Source: Phalacrocorax aristotelis
Taxonomy: Eukaryota; Chordata; Aves; Suliformes; Phalacrocoracidae
DNA: 64,000 bases
Assembly (NCBI RefSeq): GCF_949628215.1
Contig: NC_134286.1
Location: 2,728,001 to 2,792,000, forward strand
Reading direction: 5' to 3'
Of the stretch, positions 33,501 to 47,300 are shown in pieces. Within the stretch, counting starts at the first letter, position 1, and every line of letters starts with the position of its first letter. Both the position numbers and the translations under genes were made by a program. Under the pieces are notes generated by a model, which had not been told where the DNA came from, made no database searches, and saw nothing but the letters and a program-made list of their open reading frames with translations.

Positions 33501-36380
33501 CATTAATGACTCATCTGAGATGCAACAAATTTAGCAAGAAAAAAGTGAGAGAAATCCCAGACTTGTGCCTGCTCTCACCCTTTTTGCGTATGTAAACTAT
33601 ATTACTGCTTTGTTTCAAATAAATAACATTTGTGAACTCAATGGAACAGACAACATAACTACAAACTAATTTCCAAAAAATAATCTTGGCTTGAAGTTTT
33701 AAATGAACAGACTCTGTTCATTCTTGTTCCTCTTTCCTGTGAGTTGAATTATGAAAAACCTTTCCCGGAACAGAAAATGAAGATTTTAATGTTGCATATG
33801 CAAAAATTTGGCAAGTTAAACTGTAAAATAATATGCCTGGATGTTTGCATTGGTGGCGTTTGAATGCTCAGAAAGGAAGCCGACACAACTCCGTTTCCCT
33901 TTGCTAACCATTCACCGCTCCAGCCCAGCTATCAAACGTGAAGTACAGGTCACTGGTCACGGGCAATGCCATTGCACTGAAATGGCTTTCAGATGGATTT
34001 ATTGAATATTTTTATACAACAAATACACCCTAGGAAGTAACCACCTGCTTATGTTTATTCCACAAAAAGAAGCCGAAGGCTGCATTCAGCAGATAAAGCA
34101 CTTCAGAAGAAGCAGGCATCTCCTAAGGGTGCGTCTCCAGCCTACCCTGGAGTGCGTCGCCGTGCACGGGACCAGCACGTGGGCGTCCAGAGGGCGCAGC
34201 GTGGTGCTCAGGATGCCCGCAGGTGGGATCTGATCTCCACACTCAGATTGAAATTAAAATATCTGTGCTGTAACTAGTAAATATACAATTTTCAGGTGGC
34301 AGGATGTGCTCATACCTCTGGCTGAGGTGAAGAAATATCGTGCCCGTATATACCGGATCTACCACAGCTTTATTACAAGGCATTGACAGTTATAAGTCTC
34401 CATGCAGGTGACGCTGCAGTTGGCCTGCTGTGATCAGTGATGCTGATTCCTAGGGCTTGTTTTCCTCTTTGGCTCTTGCTTTAATTTGGGATTACAGAAC
34501 TACCATGACGAGGCAGCATGACAACAGTAATACTCACCGTTTGGTTTGTCCAGGCTTGTGTATTTTTCCAGTGGGTGGTTAGCAGTTTGGTCAGGGGACA
34601 GGAAGAGTTGAGTAAACTGGCAGAAAATGGTGAATGAGAAGAACTTCTTCCATCCTCCCCCGCAGCTGAGGCTGTGCGTGAGTGTGAGGGAAGTACCAAG
34701 AGCCGCAATGGAGAGGAAGCAGCTGATACCCCTCACCCTTCCCAGCAGCCAGGCCACAGCTGAAGAAAGGATGGAGCTTTGCAAAAACGATCCCTGATGT
34801 GACCCATGCTCATCCCGCCAGGGCAGGCTCCTGCAGGAGCTGCTTCTTCGCACCATGAAATACCTCCCAGTCTTGTTACGTGTAATGCTTGAGGCCAGAG
34901 CAGGAGAAATCTTCAGCTGTGCCCTCACGAGGAGGGTTTGAAGGATCCGTGGAAGCCCTGTTGGTTCGGGCTCCTGGTGAGTGAGAAACAACTTCCATGT
35001 CATGGTTGACAGCACCGTGACCTGGAGACTTTCTGCGCAAATTTAAGGACTTCACTCTAACTTGGTCATCTAAAAAATAACATTAAAAGTAGTATTTAAT
35101 GGAAGAAATCTGATATGACCGCTTGAATGTGAATCGGATTTGCAGTTGTGTGAGTTCTGGATGTGTCTCTGGCAATTAAACATTTGGACTTTAAGTTAGA
35201 AAAATAGTTTTTAGATTACCAAAAAGGACAAGTATTAGTTGTTTTATTGAGGTCACAGTTCCAGCCTTCTCCGGTTATAATGATGAAGAAAAATATTAAA
35301 GGCCATTTAGTTTACAAGTGATTTAAGCAACTGCTCAAAGTGCTCAAGCTGTTATTGACAAAAGCAGAATCCCAACAGAAGTCAGTGCCAAGATGATTAA
35401 AGCCTGGAATCGCCCTGTAGGAATTTTTTAAGACTGTGTTAATTAGGCAGTTGTTAAATATAAAGCTGCAATGCAGTCGGTTTGCAAGTCTGCTGCCTGA
35501 ACGCTGCGTCGCAGGGCGCGTAACCAGGTCACTGTGTCTGCAGAGAGAGCAGTATGGAAGCCGTATGGAGGCTGCGTGGAAAACGAGTAGGCGCAAGGCA
35601 AGGAGAACAGGAAGATCCAAAAGACCCACAGTGTTGATGTGGGAGGGACTATTTGTCGACCTCTCTCCAATTAGGCAAGGTATTGGTGATAAATCTGTGA
35701 TTTTCAAGCTGGCGAAATGTTCAGCAATGAACCACAAAATTTGTATCTAGCGTTGTATACGCTTTCTGCAGCTTCCTGACGATGACGGAGTGTGGGTACA
35801 GAGAATGTCTTACTCTTGTGATTTATTCTTCTTTACTCATTTCTTATATTAATATTGATTTTCCTCACTGTAATTTTGTTCAAATTCTTGTTAAAACCAG
35901 ATTTTTCAATGAGGTCCCTGATGCTAAATTAAAAATGCATTCTTGCCTGGGCTCTGTGGGGTGCACAGGAGTTAAGCAGCACATCAACTCCTCCAGCACA
36001 AAGTTAGTTTCTCTGTATATTCACAGCCTGTGATATACTGAAAAAACCCCCATGGGGTTTTCCATTCCTGCTGTCCAGAAAGAATGCAAGCGTGACGCTT
36101 CCCAGCAAGGGAGAAGTGTCATGAGGGGCTCGGTCTTAATTTCAGTTCCGATTAAATGCTCTTGCTAAACTGCTTGGCTGCTTTACATGTGTTCTGTGTT
36201 CGCTCGCAGGCTTGCGTATGGGTGGAAATACTGTCCCTGCTTCTTCAGAAGGAAAGTCAGTGATTTATGCAGAGTCTTCACTGTGCATATCAAAATGTAA
36301 TGGAAAACGCAGGCAATGAGGAGAAGAAGCTGAAAAATAAGGTGATTATATGTGAAAATACGAGCAGTTTCCATTCCGAT

Positions 36381-36392
36381 GGGGGGGGGGGG
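36381..36392 (+). repeat. G12 homopolymer
   Basis: Uninterrupted run of 12 G in the intergenic region. Confidence 0.9.
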
Positions 36393-37039
36393 AAGTTTTT
36401 GCACCTTCATAAATGAGAACAGCTTTCTCTGAATTTTAGACAATGCATGTAAACAAATGGCCGTTCTTCTGATCTTAATGGGAAAAAATCATATTTACAT
36501 ACCAAATGTAGGTGGTATTAAGACTTACATTTTATCTTCTGACAAAGAGCTGATCAGACGGAGCGTACAGGTAACTCTTTAAGAGCTTTTCTCTGTGTGT
36601 CCCGCAGCTTTAAGGTAAGCTGGAAAAAAGGTTTACTTTCAAAAAGGGTGCGTGTGTGTGTGATAAACATCATCTGGGTGATCTTTAAATAAAATTCATA
36701 GAATTCATCATGGCGCGCTGAAGGGTTTCCCTAGAGGAAGCCAAGAGCTCCCAGAGGGATAATACACTGTATTACTTCTGGGGCTGCCCGTGGCCAGGTA
36801 AGTGTTCCCTGGGGGGTCAGATGCAGAAATCGTTTGTCTTCTGAGAACAACATGAGGCGAAAAATTTATCGTGATATCATGTCTGTAGCATCAAAGTCAA
36901 AAAGCCTTGGAAGTGGGTAGGTCAGGGATTAGGATCTGCTCGTGGTTTTTGAGGAGCGGGGGATTTACAGAGCTAGCCTTGGCCCAGGTCTACCAGAAGT
37001 GGTGTTTGGAAAGAAGGCGCAGAAGGGCAGTTTGTGTTT

Positions 37040-37155
37040 GAAGGGTTACCGGCGTAGGGGAGAGCATCCCTTGCTGGGAGCCGCGGCTCGGTGCCCGCGG
37101 GGTGAGCGGTGCAGCCTGGCGCTCGGGCGATGGGCGAGTAGCGGGGAGGGACGTG
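37040..37155. other. Small CpG-rich pocket in intergenic DNA
   Basis: Locally GC- and CpG-rich (for example GCCGCGGCTCGGTGCCCGCGG) in AT-rich surroundings, 3.9 kb upstream of exchanger exon 1. It could be an alternative promoter, an enhancer or simply a GC patch. No splice donor or TATA element stands out. Confidence 0.35.
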
Positions 37156-40100
37156 GTCCTGCGGAGACCATGAACTTTGAAAGGTAACAGAGACAAGTGT
37201 GGGCTGTTTCCAAAACCAAGTTACCTATTTAGGGCGCTATGTGCTATCAAAAGGCATCCTCTCCGTAAGAGAAAACCATACTGAGAATGGACACAGTGTC
37301 ACTGCCTTTAAATAATTTCTGGAAATATTAAACTTTCCTAGTATAGAAATACAAAAAGAAGTCTTAGCCTTGCTGAGTCCAGTAAACACCACAAGTATTA
37401 TTTGAAAATCTCTTTATTCTTGGCATAGATCATGAATCCACAGGTAGAACGGCTCTGGCCGAAGGTAGCCCTGTCCCTGCCGGCAGCCACTGGCCCTGGG
37501 GTTCGTGCTTTGCTGGGATGCCACAGATCTGGCATTTTCTTCTATGAAATAAGAAATATTTTCTTCTGTGAAAGAAGAAATAATTCTAATAGGATTACCT
37601 GGATTCCACTGAAGAGGGGGAGTCAGTGGGAGTCCCGTGAGTCCCTTTGCAGTGAGAGGAAGACACCTGATGAGTTTCGAGCCTTGCAAATTTTTTCAGA
37701 GGATTATACGAGGTGATGCTTTGTGCTGGATATTTCTGGGAGGCCCCGATCAAGTGTAAGATTTTCATGTGTTATTAACCATAAACTGTGAAACTTTGGG
37801 TACTTATAGTTGAGTAAATACTTAAATGATTTCCTGATTTGAGGCCCAAATATGGGAAGTCTTTGCAGTAGCGGAGCTAAAAGGTGCACCACAAATTTGT
37901 TTTCTTCCCCCCATATAAGGCATGAGCTTATTGAAAGTTCTCTTTCATAAATTTCAGTGGTTGACACATGAATGTCAGGAGGTGATGGAAATTGGGATTT
38001 GATTTACAGTATTTATGTTTTCATGGGGTGATACATGCATTTGTAGCAAAAACAGAGGAGGCAGAAGTTAGAACACATTTAGAAGTAATTACACCTGAGG
38101 AAAGTAAGAGGAAAGTAAAGTAATTTGTTGCAATTGATTGCAGAGTATAATAGCAATAAAACTGTTAATCTAACGTAACATTTTCATTGCAGGAGCCTGA
38201 ATTCTGGTCCCTGTAACCGTATCACACAATATTCTGTTCTTCTCGTAGTCCTGTCTGTTCCAGCAGGAGCGAGGTACCCATCAATACAGTTACGGGGATC
38301 AGAATCTGTCCTAACCTAAAACCTGAAAATGTGGGAAGGCACATTACATTAGCAAAAAATGAAATCATGTCAATAAACATATGATCAAATGGTATTTGCG
38401 TTAAAAAGTGGTTCAATAATATCAATAGCCATTATGAGAGGAACAACACAAATGCTGTTATCATAGAGCTCTGGAAAAACATTGTGCTTTGGCTTTTCGT
38501 TTATTTAGAACTAGTACTTAATGAACAGCGATACATATAATTTAAGGGAAGGGGCAAACTTATTTATGTAGAACTCTAGGGGAAAACAATTCAAAACAGA
38601 AAAATGCGGAGTTTCAAAATCCTAAAAGCAAACTCGAAGGTTCTCACTGTAATGAAATACAATGTCCAAAATATTTGCGAAGAGCCTTTCGTTATCCTTG
38701 CCCAGGTCTGGCTACAGCGGACCAGCAATGAGGCTGAGACGGAGCGGGGAGCTGATACGGAGACGCACGAAGCTTTGCAGGCTGAAAGCCAGCTTGCAGA
38801 GAGGCTGCACTGATCCATCGGCGTGGAGCTTGTTGCAGGCTTTGCTCCACCATTACAGAAAGGAGCAGAGAAGAAAGCAAGTGAAACAGGTTCATGAAGA
38901 ACTCCGCACAGGGTACTGGCTCAGGCTCTTTTCTCTTAACATTTCATAGCTTTTTCATCAGAGCCGTGGTGTGTTTTGCTCTGTTTAGACAGAGAGGTTT
39001 GGTGAGCAGTTAAATAAGTGCGCACGCATGTCTCTCTGCTTCACCTGTGAACTGTTGCTTAAAGTCCTGATTTTATAAGCTAGCTTTATTTGAAAAATGG
39101 AGCATATTTTAATGTTACCCTCTCTGACCTTCCTCAAATACTGTCCCAACTCTGCTGCTTTTTTTCTGGTTCCATTTTCAAGTAGATATTGATTCTACAC
39201 ACAAAACCATTTTCCAGATAGTGCTATTGAGCTCCACGCTGCAGGTCTTTTTTCCTTTCAGGATGCAAACATTTCATTTTTGGCTTAAGGTAAATGTAAG
39301 CGAATATTAACTTTCATGCCTTTTCCCCAAGAATAGCAAAGATCAAAACGGATTGTTTGGGGTGGGGGGAATGGGATGTCGGCCAAACCCCGTATCCGTG
39401 CCACCAGGCTGGAACAAGTCTTTGACCTCCCAGGTTCAGCACCAAATGGTTCATCAGAAAGAGGAAATATGATGGCTTGCCATGTGAGCCCAGGCTCAGA
39501 ACTGCTTCCACTGCTCTTAGCTCTGGCTGAGTGATTTCTTAATTACTTAACTTCCGTTAAGAACACTATTCTCCCTCCTTCAGAGTAAAAGGGATGCTGT
39601 CTCCTCTCCTCTTCCTCTCCTTGCCAGCCCAGACCCTATGGACTTGAACGAAGGAACAAAGGGGGAGGAAAACTGTGTGGGATTTCTGTCCTCCAAGTGT
39701 CCGTCCTGCAGTTTTGTTTATTTTTTATGCAAAGGGAGAAGTGGCACCAACATTAAAAAGCTCAGTTTGCCAGAAGGCCACTCCGAGAGGAGCGTTGCTT
39801 TGCTTTGAAGCCAGCAGGTGTGCCAAAGGCACGCTATAAATTCCGATTAGCCATGGTGAAGTAGAAAGAAGTCGCTCCTAGAGTGCAGCACTGCATCTCT
39901 CCCGTCTCCCAAAGTTTATCCTCCTCCTGCTTTGTAAATCAGATCAGAAACAGGGAGCTCACATGGTACTGAGAAACCCAGGGTCCGTGTCTGCATGATA
40001 TTGGGTTCTGACTTTACAGCAGAAAAGTGGGTTACCAGCCTGTTATTGGCAGCTCAGTTTTGGCGTCATTTAGGCAGCTGAAGAGAAACAAATAGGCCAT

Positions 40101-41051
40101 CGATCAGTCTAGCAACAGCCCGGGGCCTCCGTATTTTAATTATATGTGTTCTCTGGACCAAATTCATCCTTGTTGAAACATTATCAACTTACATGAAAGG
40201 CCGCAATGGAGGAATCTGGCCCAGTGTGGTTTTTTCACCTTGTATTATTGATACACCTAACACTGTTGCAAATAGCTTTTTATTTTTCCGTCTCTCCAAC
40301 TTCTCCAAGCAAGCTCACTGTTTTCAGTGCTGTTTTCAAGTAGCAAAGAGAGGTGAAGATAACTTCTCCTGTTAGCCCTTATCATAGGAAGAGGCTTTAC
40401 GCAATTGTTGAAGCTTCCTCTCTCAGTGCAGGTGACCTCTGTCCCGCACAATGCTGCAGCTCCCGATTTGGCGTAAGGCAGCTGGGTGCTTTGCTTGATT
40501 TACCAAATGGAAACTGTGATTATCAGTTCTGTTGCTGCTGTGCGTTCTCTCTGTGGGCACTGGAGAAATCCAGTGAAGCCCACTGTAAGATGGGGCCGTT
40601 TCTGGATGGGGCTGTTTCATGTAGGACCTGTTCCATCAAAGCCTGGCTGCTGTAGCAGCAGTGAAGACTTTCCCCTCACCCCCAAAAAGGGTTTCTGAGA
40701 GACTGGAAGCCAAAACATGTCAAGAAATAGGGTTAAAATGGAACTCATCTCTTTTTCAAGCATAGATGTGCGGTAGGTCTGAGGGTGCACGAGGCATTTC
40801 TTCAAGGAAGCATCTGCAGGAGGAGCCTCTGCCTATTTGGGCACGTGGTGCCAAAGGGCGCGATTCTCCGCAGGGTCTCCCAGCTGGAAACTAATGGGCC
40901 AGGGAGGAGCGTCAGTGTGAGGTGGAGCGGTTGCTCCTCTCTTTGCAGCGACCCATGCAACGAGGGCGAGCCGAGCTCCGCCGTCTCCGGCGGCGGTCCC
41001 AGCCGCTCGCCTGCAGCGGTGAGGGTGGGAGCAGCCAGCGGCCAAATCCCC

Positions 41052-41120
41052 ATGGCAGACGGCTTCCAGGGCGTATGGAGGGGCAGAGGCCAGGGTGCAA
41101 AGCTGCAGCTGCTGTCCTAG
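41052..41120 (+). promoter_or_regulatory. Upstream ORF overlapping the exchanger start
   Basis: An ATG at 41052 in a fair context (G at +4) opens a 22-codon frame ([11 protein letters not shown]...) that ends TAG at 41118-41120. It starts before and overlaps the tentative main ATG at 41075 in a different frame, so it could reduce translation of the exchanger if the leader includes it. Confidence 0.45.
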
Positions 41121-41351
41121 CTGCGTCGTTACTCTCCTCCGTCCTCCAGGCCGCCAGGGTCAGAGCCCCGCAAGGCTCCCCGTCAATGCCGCTGCTGGAG
41201 GACGTGATCCCGGAGAACATCAGCTGGGCTGCCGAGGAAGCCCAGGGCAACGAATCCTCAGAGCACGCGTTTTTCTCTCTGGATTATCAGCATGTTCAAG
41301 TCCCCTTTGAGATCACGCTCTGGATCATGCTTGCATCCTTGGCCAAAATAG
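41075..41351 (+). CDS. Na+/H+ exchanger exon 1: signal-like N-terminus and first membrane helix
   Basis: Residues 1-92. The chosen ATG starts [20 protein letters not shown], a short polar head and a hydrophobic stretch like the signal/first segment of NHE1 and NHE2. An acidic extracellular part follows with two N-glycosylation sequons (NISW, NESS). The conserved segment [19 protein letters not shown] and AKI closes the exon. The donor is GTAAAG at 41352. The frame stays open upstream and in-frame ATGs at 40922 and 40958 would add an Arg-rich extension, so the start is tentative. An overlapping upstream ATG lies at 41052 in another frame. Confidence 0.85.
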
Positions 41352-44300
41352 GTAAAGCATCTGGAGAGGGTGAGGAAGGACAGGGTTCACCGTGGGGATG
41401 GTGTGGGCAGGGGTGGCCTTTGCTTCACCTCTTGTCCAGTCCTGGTGCCTGAGAACGTACCAAGTCCTAAGGATGCACATACGCTGTGCCAGATATACTG
41501 CATGCACGGAAAAGAACTACCTAGTTGCATTTTAGGTTGGAAATGATGGGTTTCCATCTCAAAATTCACACCTGTGGGTGTTGCTGTTAGTAGGAAAACT
41601 CTCAGGGTTTCCAGGAATTTTGTTTACCTGCAGTACGCACCAAGGTGCGCATTCGTCTCGTTTAGCTTGCCAGCGTGCATGTTGTCCACTGACATCCTCA
41701 TCTTAAAATGAAGGCTCAGTGCTCTTAAAAAAGGGTGCTGTGTCTGGCCAGCCACAAGGAATAATTCAGTCCATGTGCAGGGCGTTACAGAGCCTAAAAT
41801 AAAATGTCTCTGCGTCCAGGAGGTTATCTGTAATGACACCTAAGAAATCGTATTTTGTATAACTTGGACTCTTTTTTTCTGCAAAACTGGGCATAGGAAA
41901 GTTAAAATTATAGGTTCTTTTTTTTTTTTCTTCCAGAAATTGTGATCACTTCTGTTAAATTACTGATATAAAAGTTATTTTATGGCTTTTTTTAAAATTA
42001 TTTTTTTCCTCCGAAGGGAGAAGTCTCTGAGATTCGTTTAGATCAGAATTCCTTTCAGATGGAAATGGTCTTTGTTTTGCTGGTCTGCATATGATGAGAT
42101 CTCATCTCTATTAACATGCATGAAGGAATAATAACGATCACAGTTATTTTTTTTTCTTATTAGTCCTATTCCAGTTTGGCTTGTTTCAATTACTTTCTTT
42201 TAATAACTCACCTCGAGTACTTATAGCATTTGTTAGCATTTCTCTCTAACGTTGGGTGTTGCACAAGGCTGGCTTGATTGGGCTTGTTTCAATGTTGCCT
42301 TTAGCTTTAAGTGTTAATGATTAAATAATATTAAAAGTGGCACCATTTATAATTAATGACAATGCTTTTTGTGATTTTTTTTTAACATATGGAATCTATA
42401 TTGTGTTTAAAACAAGCAGTTGCTATTCACATTAGTGCCGAAGATAGCGTGCTAACTAGATTATATCATAAATAATTCCAAATACCTTTTTATTTATGCA
42501 GATTCTTTAGTTTTTCTATTTGTGTGTTACCTAAAAATATATCTTTAACCTTATGCTGTGATGAATGCAGTCTGAACCAAAAATAATTTTAGAAGGTTTG
42601 GTATTTTCAGTAATCTTTCAGATTTTCTAGCCAATTTCTGACTGAGTGACTTCACCTTAATTGTGTGCGTTTATCCCTGCCACTCCAAAGCGTAGGCTGC
42701 TGAGGGGTGGGCGCTCGGGTTGGTGCCCTTCAGCCCGTTCGGGCTGATGAGATAATACAACTTTTTTTTCTCTTCATCCCCTTCCAGGGTTTCATCTCTA
42801 TAACAAGCTGCCTTCTGTCGTTCCCGAAAGCTGTTTATTGATATTTGTAGGACTCATCATGGGGGGAATCATCTACGGCTTAAACGACAAGTCACCGCCT
42901 GTTATGGACAGCGACATCTTTTTCCTCTACCTGCTGCCACCCATCGTCCTTGATGCAGGGTACTTCATGCCCAGCCGCCCCTTCTTTGAGAACATCGGTA
43001 CTATCCTCCTCTACGCGGTCGTGGGGACGATATGGAACGTGTTTGGGATTGGCTTTTCCCTGTACGGGATCTGCCAGGTGGAAGCCTTTCACCTGCAGGA
43101 CGTGTCGTTGCTCCACAACCTCCTGTTCGGCAGCCTGATCGCCGCCGTGGATCCCGTGGCGGTGTTAGCGGTCTTCGAAGAGATACACGTCAATGAAAAG
43201 CTACACATTTTGGTCTTCGGCGAATCGCTCCTGAATGACGCGGTGACGGTGGTAAGGGCTAGCCTTTATTTTGAGTATTTAACATTCCGAGGAAGGATGG
43301 GCTGGTGCTGAGAGGTGGGATGTGAGATCTGCAGAGCGAAGAGGCATCAAGAGCCTCTTCTAGTGGAGGAGTCCTGCTCCGCTTCTCTGGCGTGAGGTCC
43401 TGAGAAGCTTTCAGGTGAACATCTCTTCGCCTGTGTGTCTGGGGATAGAAAAGCACGTGAGTGCCACAGCACTCCCCTGGCCGGAGCCTGACCTCCCGAG
43501 CAGGACGCTGACCCTGCACTGGCAGAGATCCTGGCAGCGTGTTTTAGTGTCATTGCTGCGTATGCCCATGTCTGGTGAATGTCTTGTTTACGGTCATTTT
43601 TCCTCTTTCATTTTTCACCCAGGTGCTCTACAAGCTATTTCGATCTTTCTGCGAAATGCCAACCATCACAAGTGTGGATGTTTTTGCTGGAGTTGGAAAA
43701 TTCTTTGTGGTTGGGATAGGAGGAGTTCTAGTAGGTCTTACTTTTGGGATGACCGCCGCCTTTACCACACGATTCACCAAGGATATCCGCGTCATCGAAC
43801 CGCTCTTTGTCTTCCTGTACAGCTATCTTTGCTACCTCACTGCTGAAATGTTTCACCTTTCGGGGATCGTGGCGTAAGTATGTCCCAGCATCGTGTCTGT
43901 CCGGGAAAGCTTTCTGGCTGTATTTACTGAAAAGCATCAGGAGAAGTTTTAAAGTAAGTTTGCTGAGCTGGAAATCTGTGTACGGCAGCGAAGAGTGAGT
44001 ATAGAAGCCTGTGGAAGAGCTGAGAGGTGTAACCCCGTTTCACACGCCCCACACCATTACACACCAATGGCCACAGCTGCAAGTCACAAGCAATCCAGAT
44101 GACTCCTGGGCAAGCTTCGGAGGGCTGGTCAGTGTTTGTAGGTTATGGAGGAATGTTTATTTGAACTCCATGTTTTTCATTTGGAAACCCTTGAACTTTC
44201 AAGCAGCGAGACGTCTAGAGGGTTTGGCAAGCCAGAAGAGGCTTTCTGGGCATGTTTTGTTATTTTCCATGTGTGGCCCAGTCAAAACTAACATTTGAAG

Positions 44301-47300
44301 AGCTGCAAGGGCTATTTAATCAAAACCTCAGAAAGGTTTGGACTGAGTTTACAGCACATCTGTTCTAGCACCCCCGTCCTGATCCGCGTGCCCTGCCTGC
44401 CAGCTGCCTTTGGGTGGTGGCCCCAAAGGCGTGCTGAGGCAGACCCGGCAGTGTCGGAGCAGAGTGAGTGATGGGTGGGAGCTGTGTCTCCCCTACAGAG
44501 CTGGTGCCTGGAAATGTTCCTACTGTTTGGGAGCGGAGGGCTCTAATGGAAACCTCTGCTTTGGAGATTCAGACTTCTGTCAGAAGTTCAGACACAGCTC
44601 ATGAGTTTTTCTGGTCTCCTGAGTGAGGGTGTCATCTGTCATCTCTATCTCCAGTAACGTTTGAAATCTGACCAATTTCAGCCAAAGTTGTCAGAGATCA
44701 AGGTTTCAAAGGTACTAAACCCAAACTGAGTGCACTTTACTACAGCACAGTCAGTCCTACGCGCTCTTCAATCTAAAAAGCGCTTTAGAGCGTGGAAGGG
44801 TTTACCCTGTGGAGCTTTGTATGACCAGGGTGTAGCAACATGGGGCAGACAAGGACTGCCCGTGCCCTGCAGCCGAGGCCCGCGCTCCGTCAGGTACCAC
44901 CTCGCATATTCCCCTGCAGCTTTTTGGATCAGCGAAGAGAAGCTACTCGTTTCTGTAAATTCGGTCTTTCACAAATTGTAATTTATAGATAATACCATTA
45001 ATTTACATTTCATTTTACTGAGTAGGTCTTTCAATAAAATGAATAATTTTGGGCCAGATCCTTCAGTTTTAGGAGAGGAAACTGAGCTTTGGGCTTACCT
45101 CATGCATTTCACTTGCAGAGCAAGTGCTGAGAAAAAAATAGATATAATAATCTTAATGACCAAGAAAGGTCACCTTGGAAAGCAGAGACAGATGAAAAGC
45201 AGAGTGATTCAGTCCTCCTGGTTTCTGTGGGCTGGTATCTGTGGCATTTGGTTCTCCTCCCTAAACTAAGTCAACTGGTGCCAAGGATCACAACCAATTA
45301 TTTAATATTTCCCTAAAAACTATAAAGTGCACTTAGACGGCATTGATGGCTACAGTGTAAACAACTGCAAATCCGATAATAATGAACATAAAAATCAAAT
45401 AAAGAAATTAAGTCAGGTACCAGCTAGGTGCAGAGTATCTGGGAGATCTATTTTAAAACTAATGATACTGCTTTGGACAGAAACCATTCCTCTGTCTTGC
45501 AGATTCTTTTTTCCTCGAATGGTTAATAGGAGCAATATTGTAGCATTACTGAAAACAATTCTAGCTCTGGGAATAGGTAAGAGAAAGCCTATTTATAGGA
45601 GCGAAAGACAGAACAGTGAAATAAATATGCTGCATAATCATCATGGAGCAGAAAACATTCAATCCTAATGGTGTCTCCTTCTATCAATCACAATCTACTG
45701 TGCCCATTACGGAACCTATTTTCTATTCTTTTGAATAATGCATTGTTTCTAAAGCAAAACGATCGCAAAGGCAGCTGATTCCTGCACTGCTGGTCTTATA
45801 ATTGCCAAATTATAAATGCCTCTTCCAGATATCTTGATTTCAAACAATTCAGTCATTTGTGACCAGGGAATACTGTATTATAAGCAGCAGATTCTGGCAG
45901 TGTGTTTCTTTGAAAAATAAATTGATTGCCCAAAAAATCAATTTTACATAGTCAAAAAAAAAAAAAAAAAAAAAAGAGAAGATCTGTGAATGCCACCCAA
46001 CCTGCTAAACAGTCCTGCAAATGTTTTTTAGCTTGGTTTCTTTTGTTTCTTCTTCCCCCCTTGCCCTAGTGGCACTGCCTGCCTTCGAAGCTGTGACAGA
46101 ACAGGTCAAGTTTATTTCCTGTCTGTGAATCTGGTGTGAACCCGTAGCCTCTTCCCAAGGATCTTCCCAGACCACGGCTCTGGGAGTCACTTTCCACAAA
46201 TATTTGTTAGATTTCTTAGTTCCTAGCTGGAGCTATTTTATCCACTGTTTACTGAGGCAGATACAGAATCAGAAGAATTGTTTTTTTATTATTATTATTT
46301 ATTTTAGATTGTGGTTCAATCCCTGTTACTCTTCCTGGCTCGGTGCTTTATGCAAAGCGGGTCACTCTGAAAAGGATCAAAAGGATCAAAAAAGACCGAT
46401 TTAAAAATATTTTAAGTATTGGTTCATTTTCTTAGGAGAAGAAAAATGGGGACTCAAACAGCATTAGATAAAAAAAGGGATCTGAATCTTGGTCTCGTGC
46501 TGCTGGATAATGCAGGATCTCTCTGCCCAGTAAGAGCATTGTGCCTTTGCTGAGCCTGACCTTTTGTACCCTGTGCCTTTACTACAAGTCCTCTCCCTGA
46601 AGCCCGGTTTTAACTTCAGACAAACCCGAATGTTTCTTTCTCCTTCAAAAAAATGTGTGGTGTTCTGATGGCAATGAGCAAAACCAAATAACAACTATTT
46701 CTAAATGAAAGAAACAGAAATGTCTGTGTTTGGGGTTTGTTTTGTTTGAATGCAAAGCCCAGTAATCGGCAGCTCCCAGGGGGTGGAAGTACATCTTCGT
46801 TTGAAAACGTGGTTTTTTTTTCCTTGTAATTTCTTATTTGTTGCTCCAGCTAAATACCTGACAGTGTCTTCCTATAATAGTGTTGCCGATTTTCTTAGTG
46901 CTGTAAGTAGAGCAGAAGTGGATGTAGCCGTTGTTCATTCCTTTGTCCTGGTCCAACAATAGATGCAGTGGAGATCTGTTAGTGCTTCTCTGAGGAGCCA
47001 GAGGAAAGTGGCCCTTGCTCTGCTTTTGTCAGGAGCAGCAACGCAGTGGCCGACGGTGTCTTCCTGAAATAAATAAATAGCTGTGAAGGAGAGAATTGGG
47101 GTCTTCGGTTTCATACAGGTTCTAAAGCCACAACCAGAGCGCGGTTGGCTCTGCCCACCTGCAAACCGTCCTGTTTGCTGCGGGCAGCCCTGGGTTTTTT
47201 CCATCACAGCCCAAGTAATGCAAAGAATCTCCTTTGTGAAATTCTGGGGTGAAATGTATTGTTTTCACTGGAAAGCAGTAGTCGCTCAGCTGTTTTCTGA

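Larger units (their letters stand above)
26906..40900. other. Intergenic region, no gene supported
   Basis: About 14 kb between the TASL-family exon and the Na+/H+ exchanger. Open frames are short (the longest about 170 codons), do not resemble known proteins and have no matching splice structure. A small CpG-rich pocket at about 37040-37155 and a GC-rich patch at 34130-34205 stand out. There is a G12 run at 36381-36392. No tRNA, rRNA or recognisable transposon was found by eye. Confidence 0.6.

Noticed and set aside
34500-35015. 171-codon open frame on the minus strand in the intergenic region
   Set aside because: No recognisable family, no splice or poly(A) context; expected by chance at this length.
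40785-41120. 111-codon open frame overlapping exchanger exon 1 in another frame
   Set aside because: It is a shadow of the GC-rich first exon. Only its last 22 codons, from the ATG at 41052, were kept as a candidate upstream ORF.
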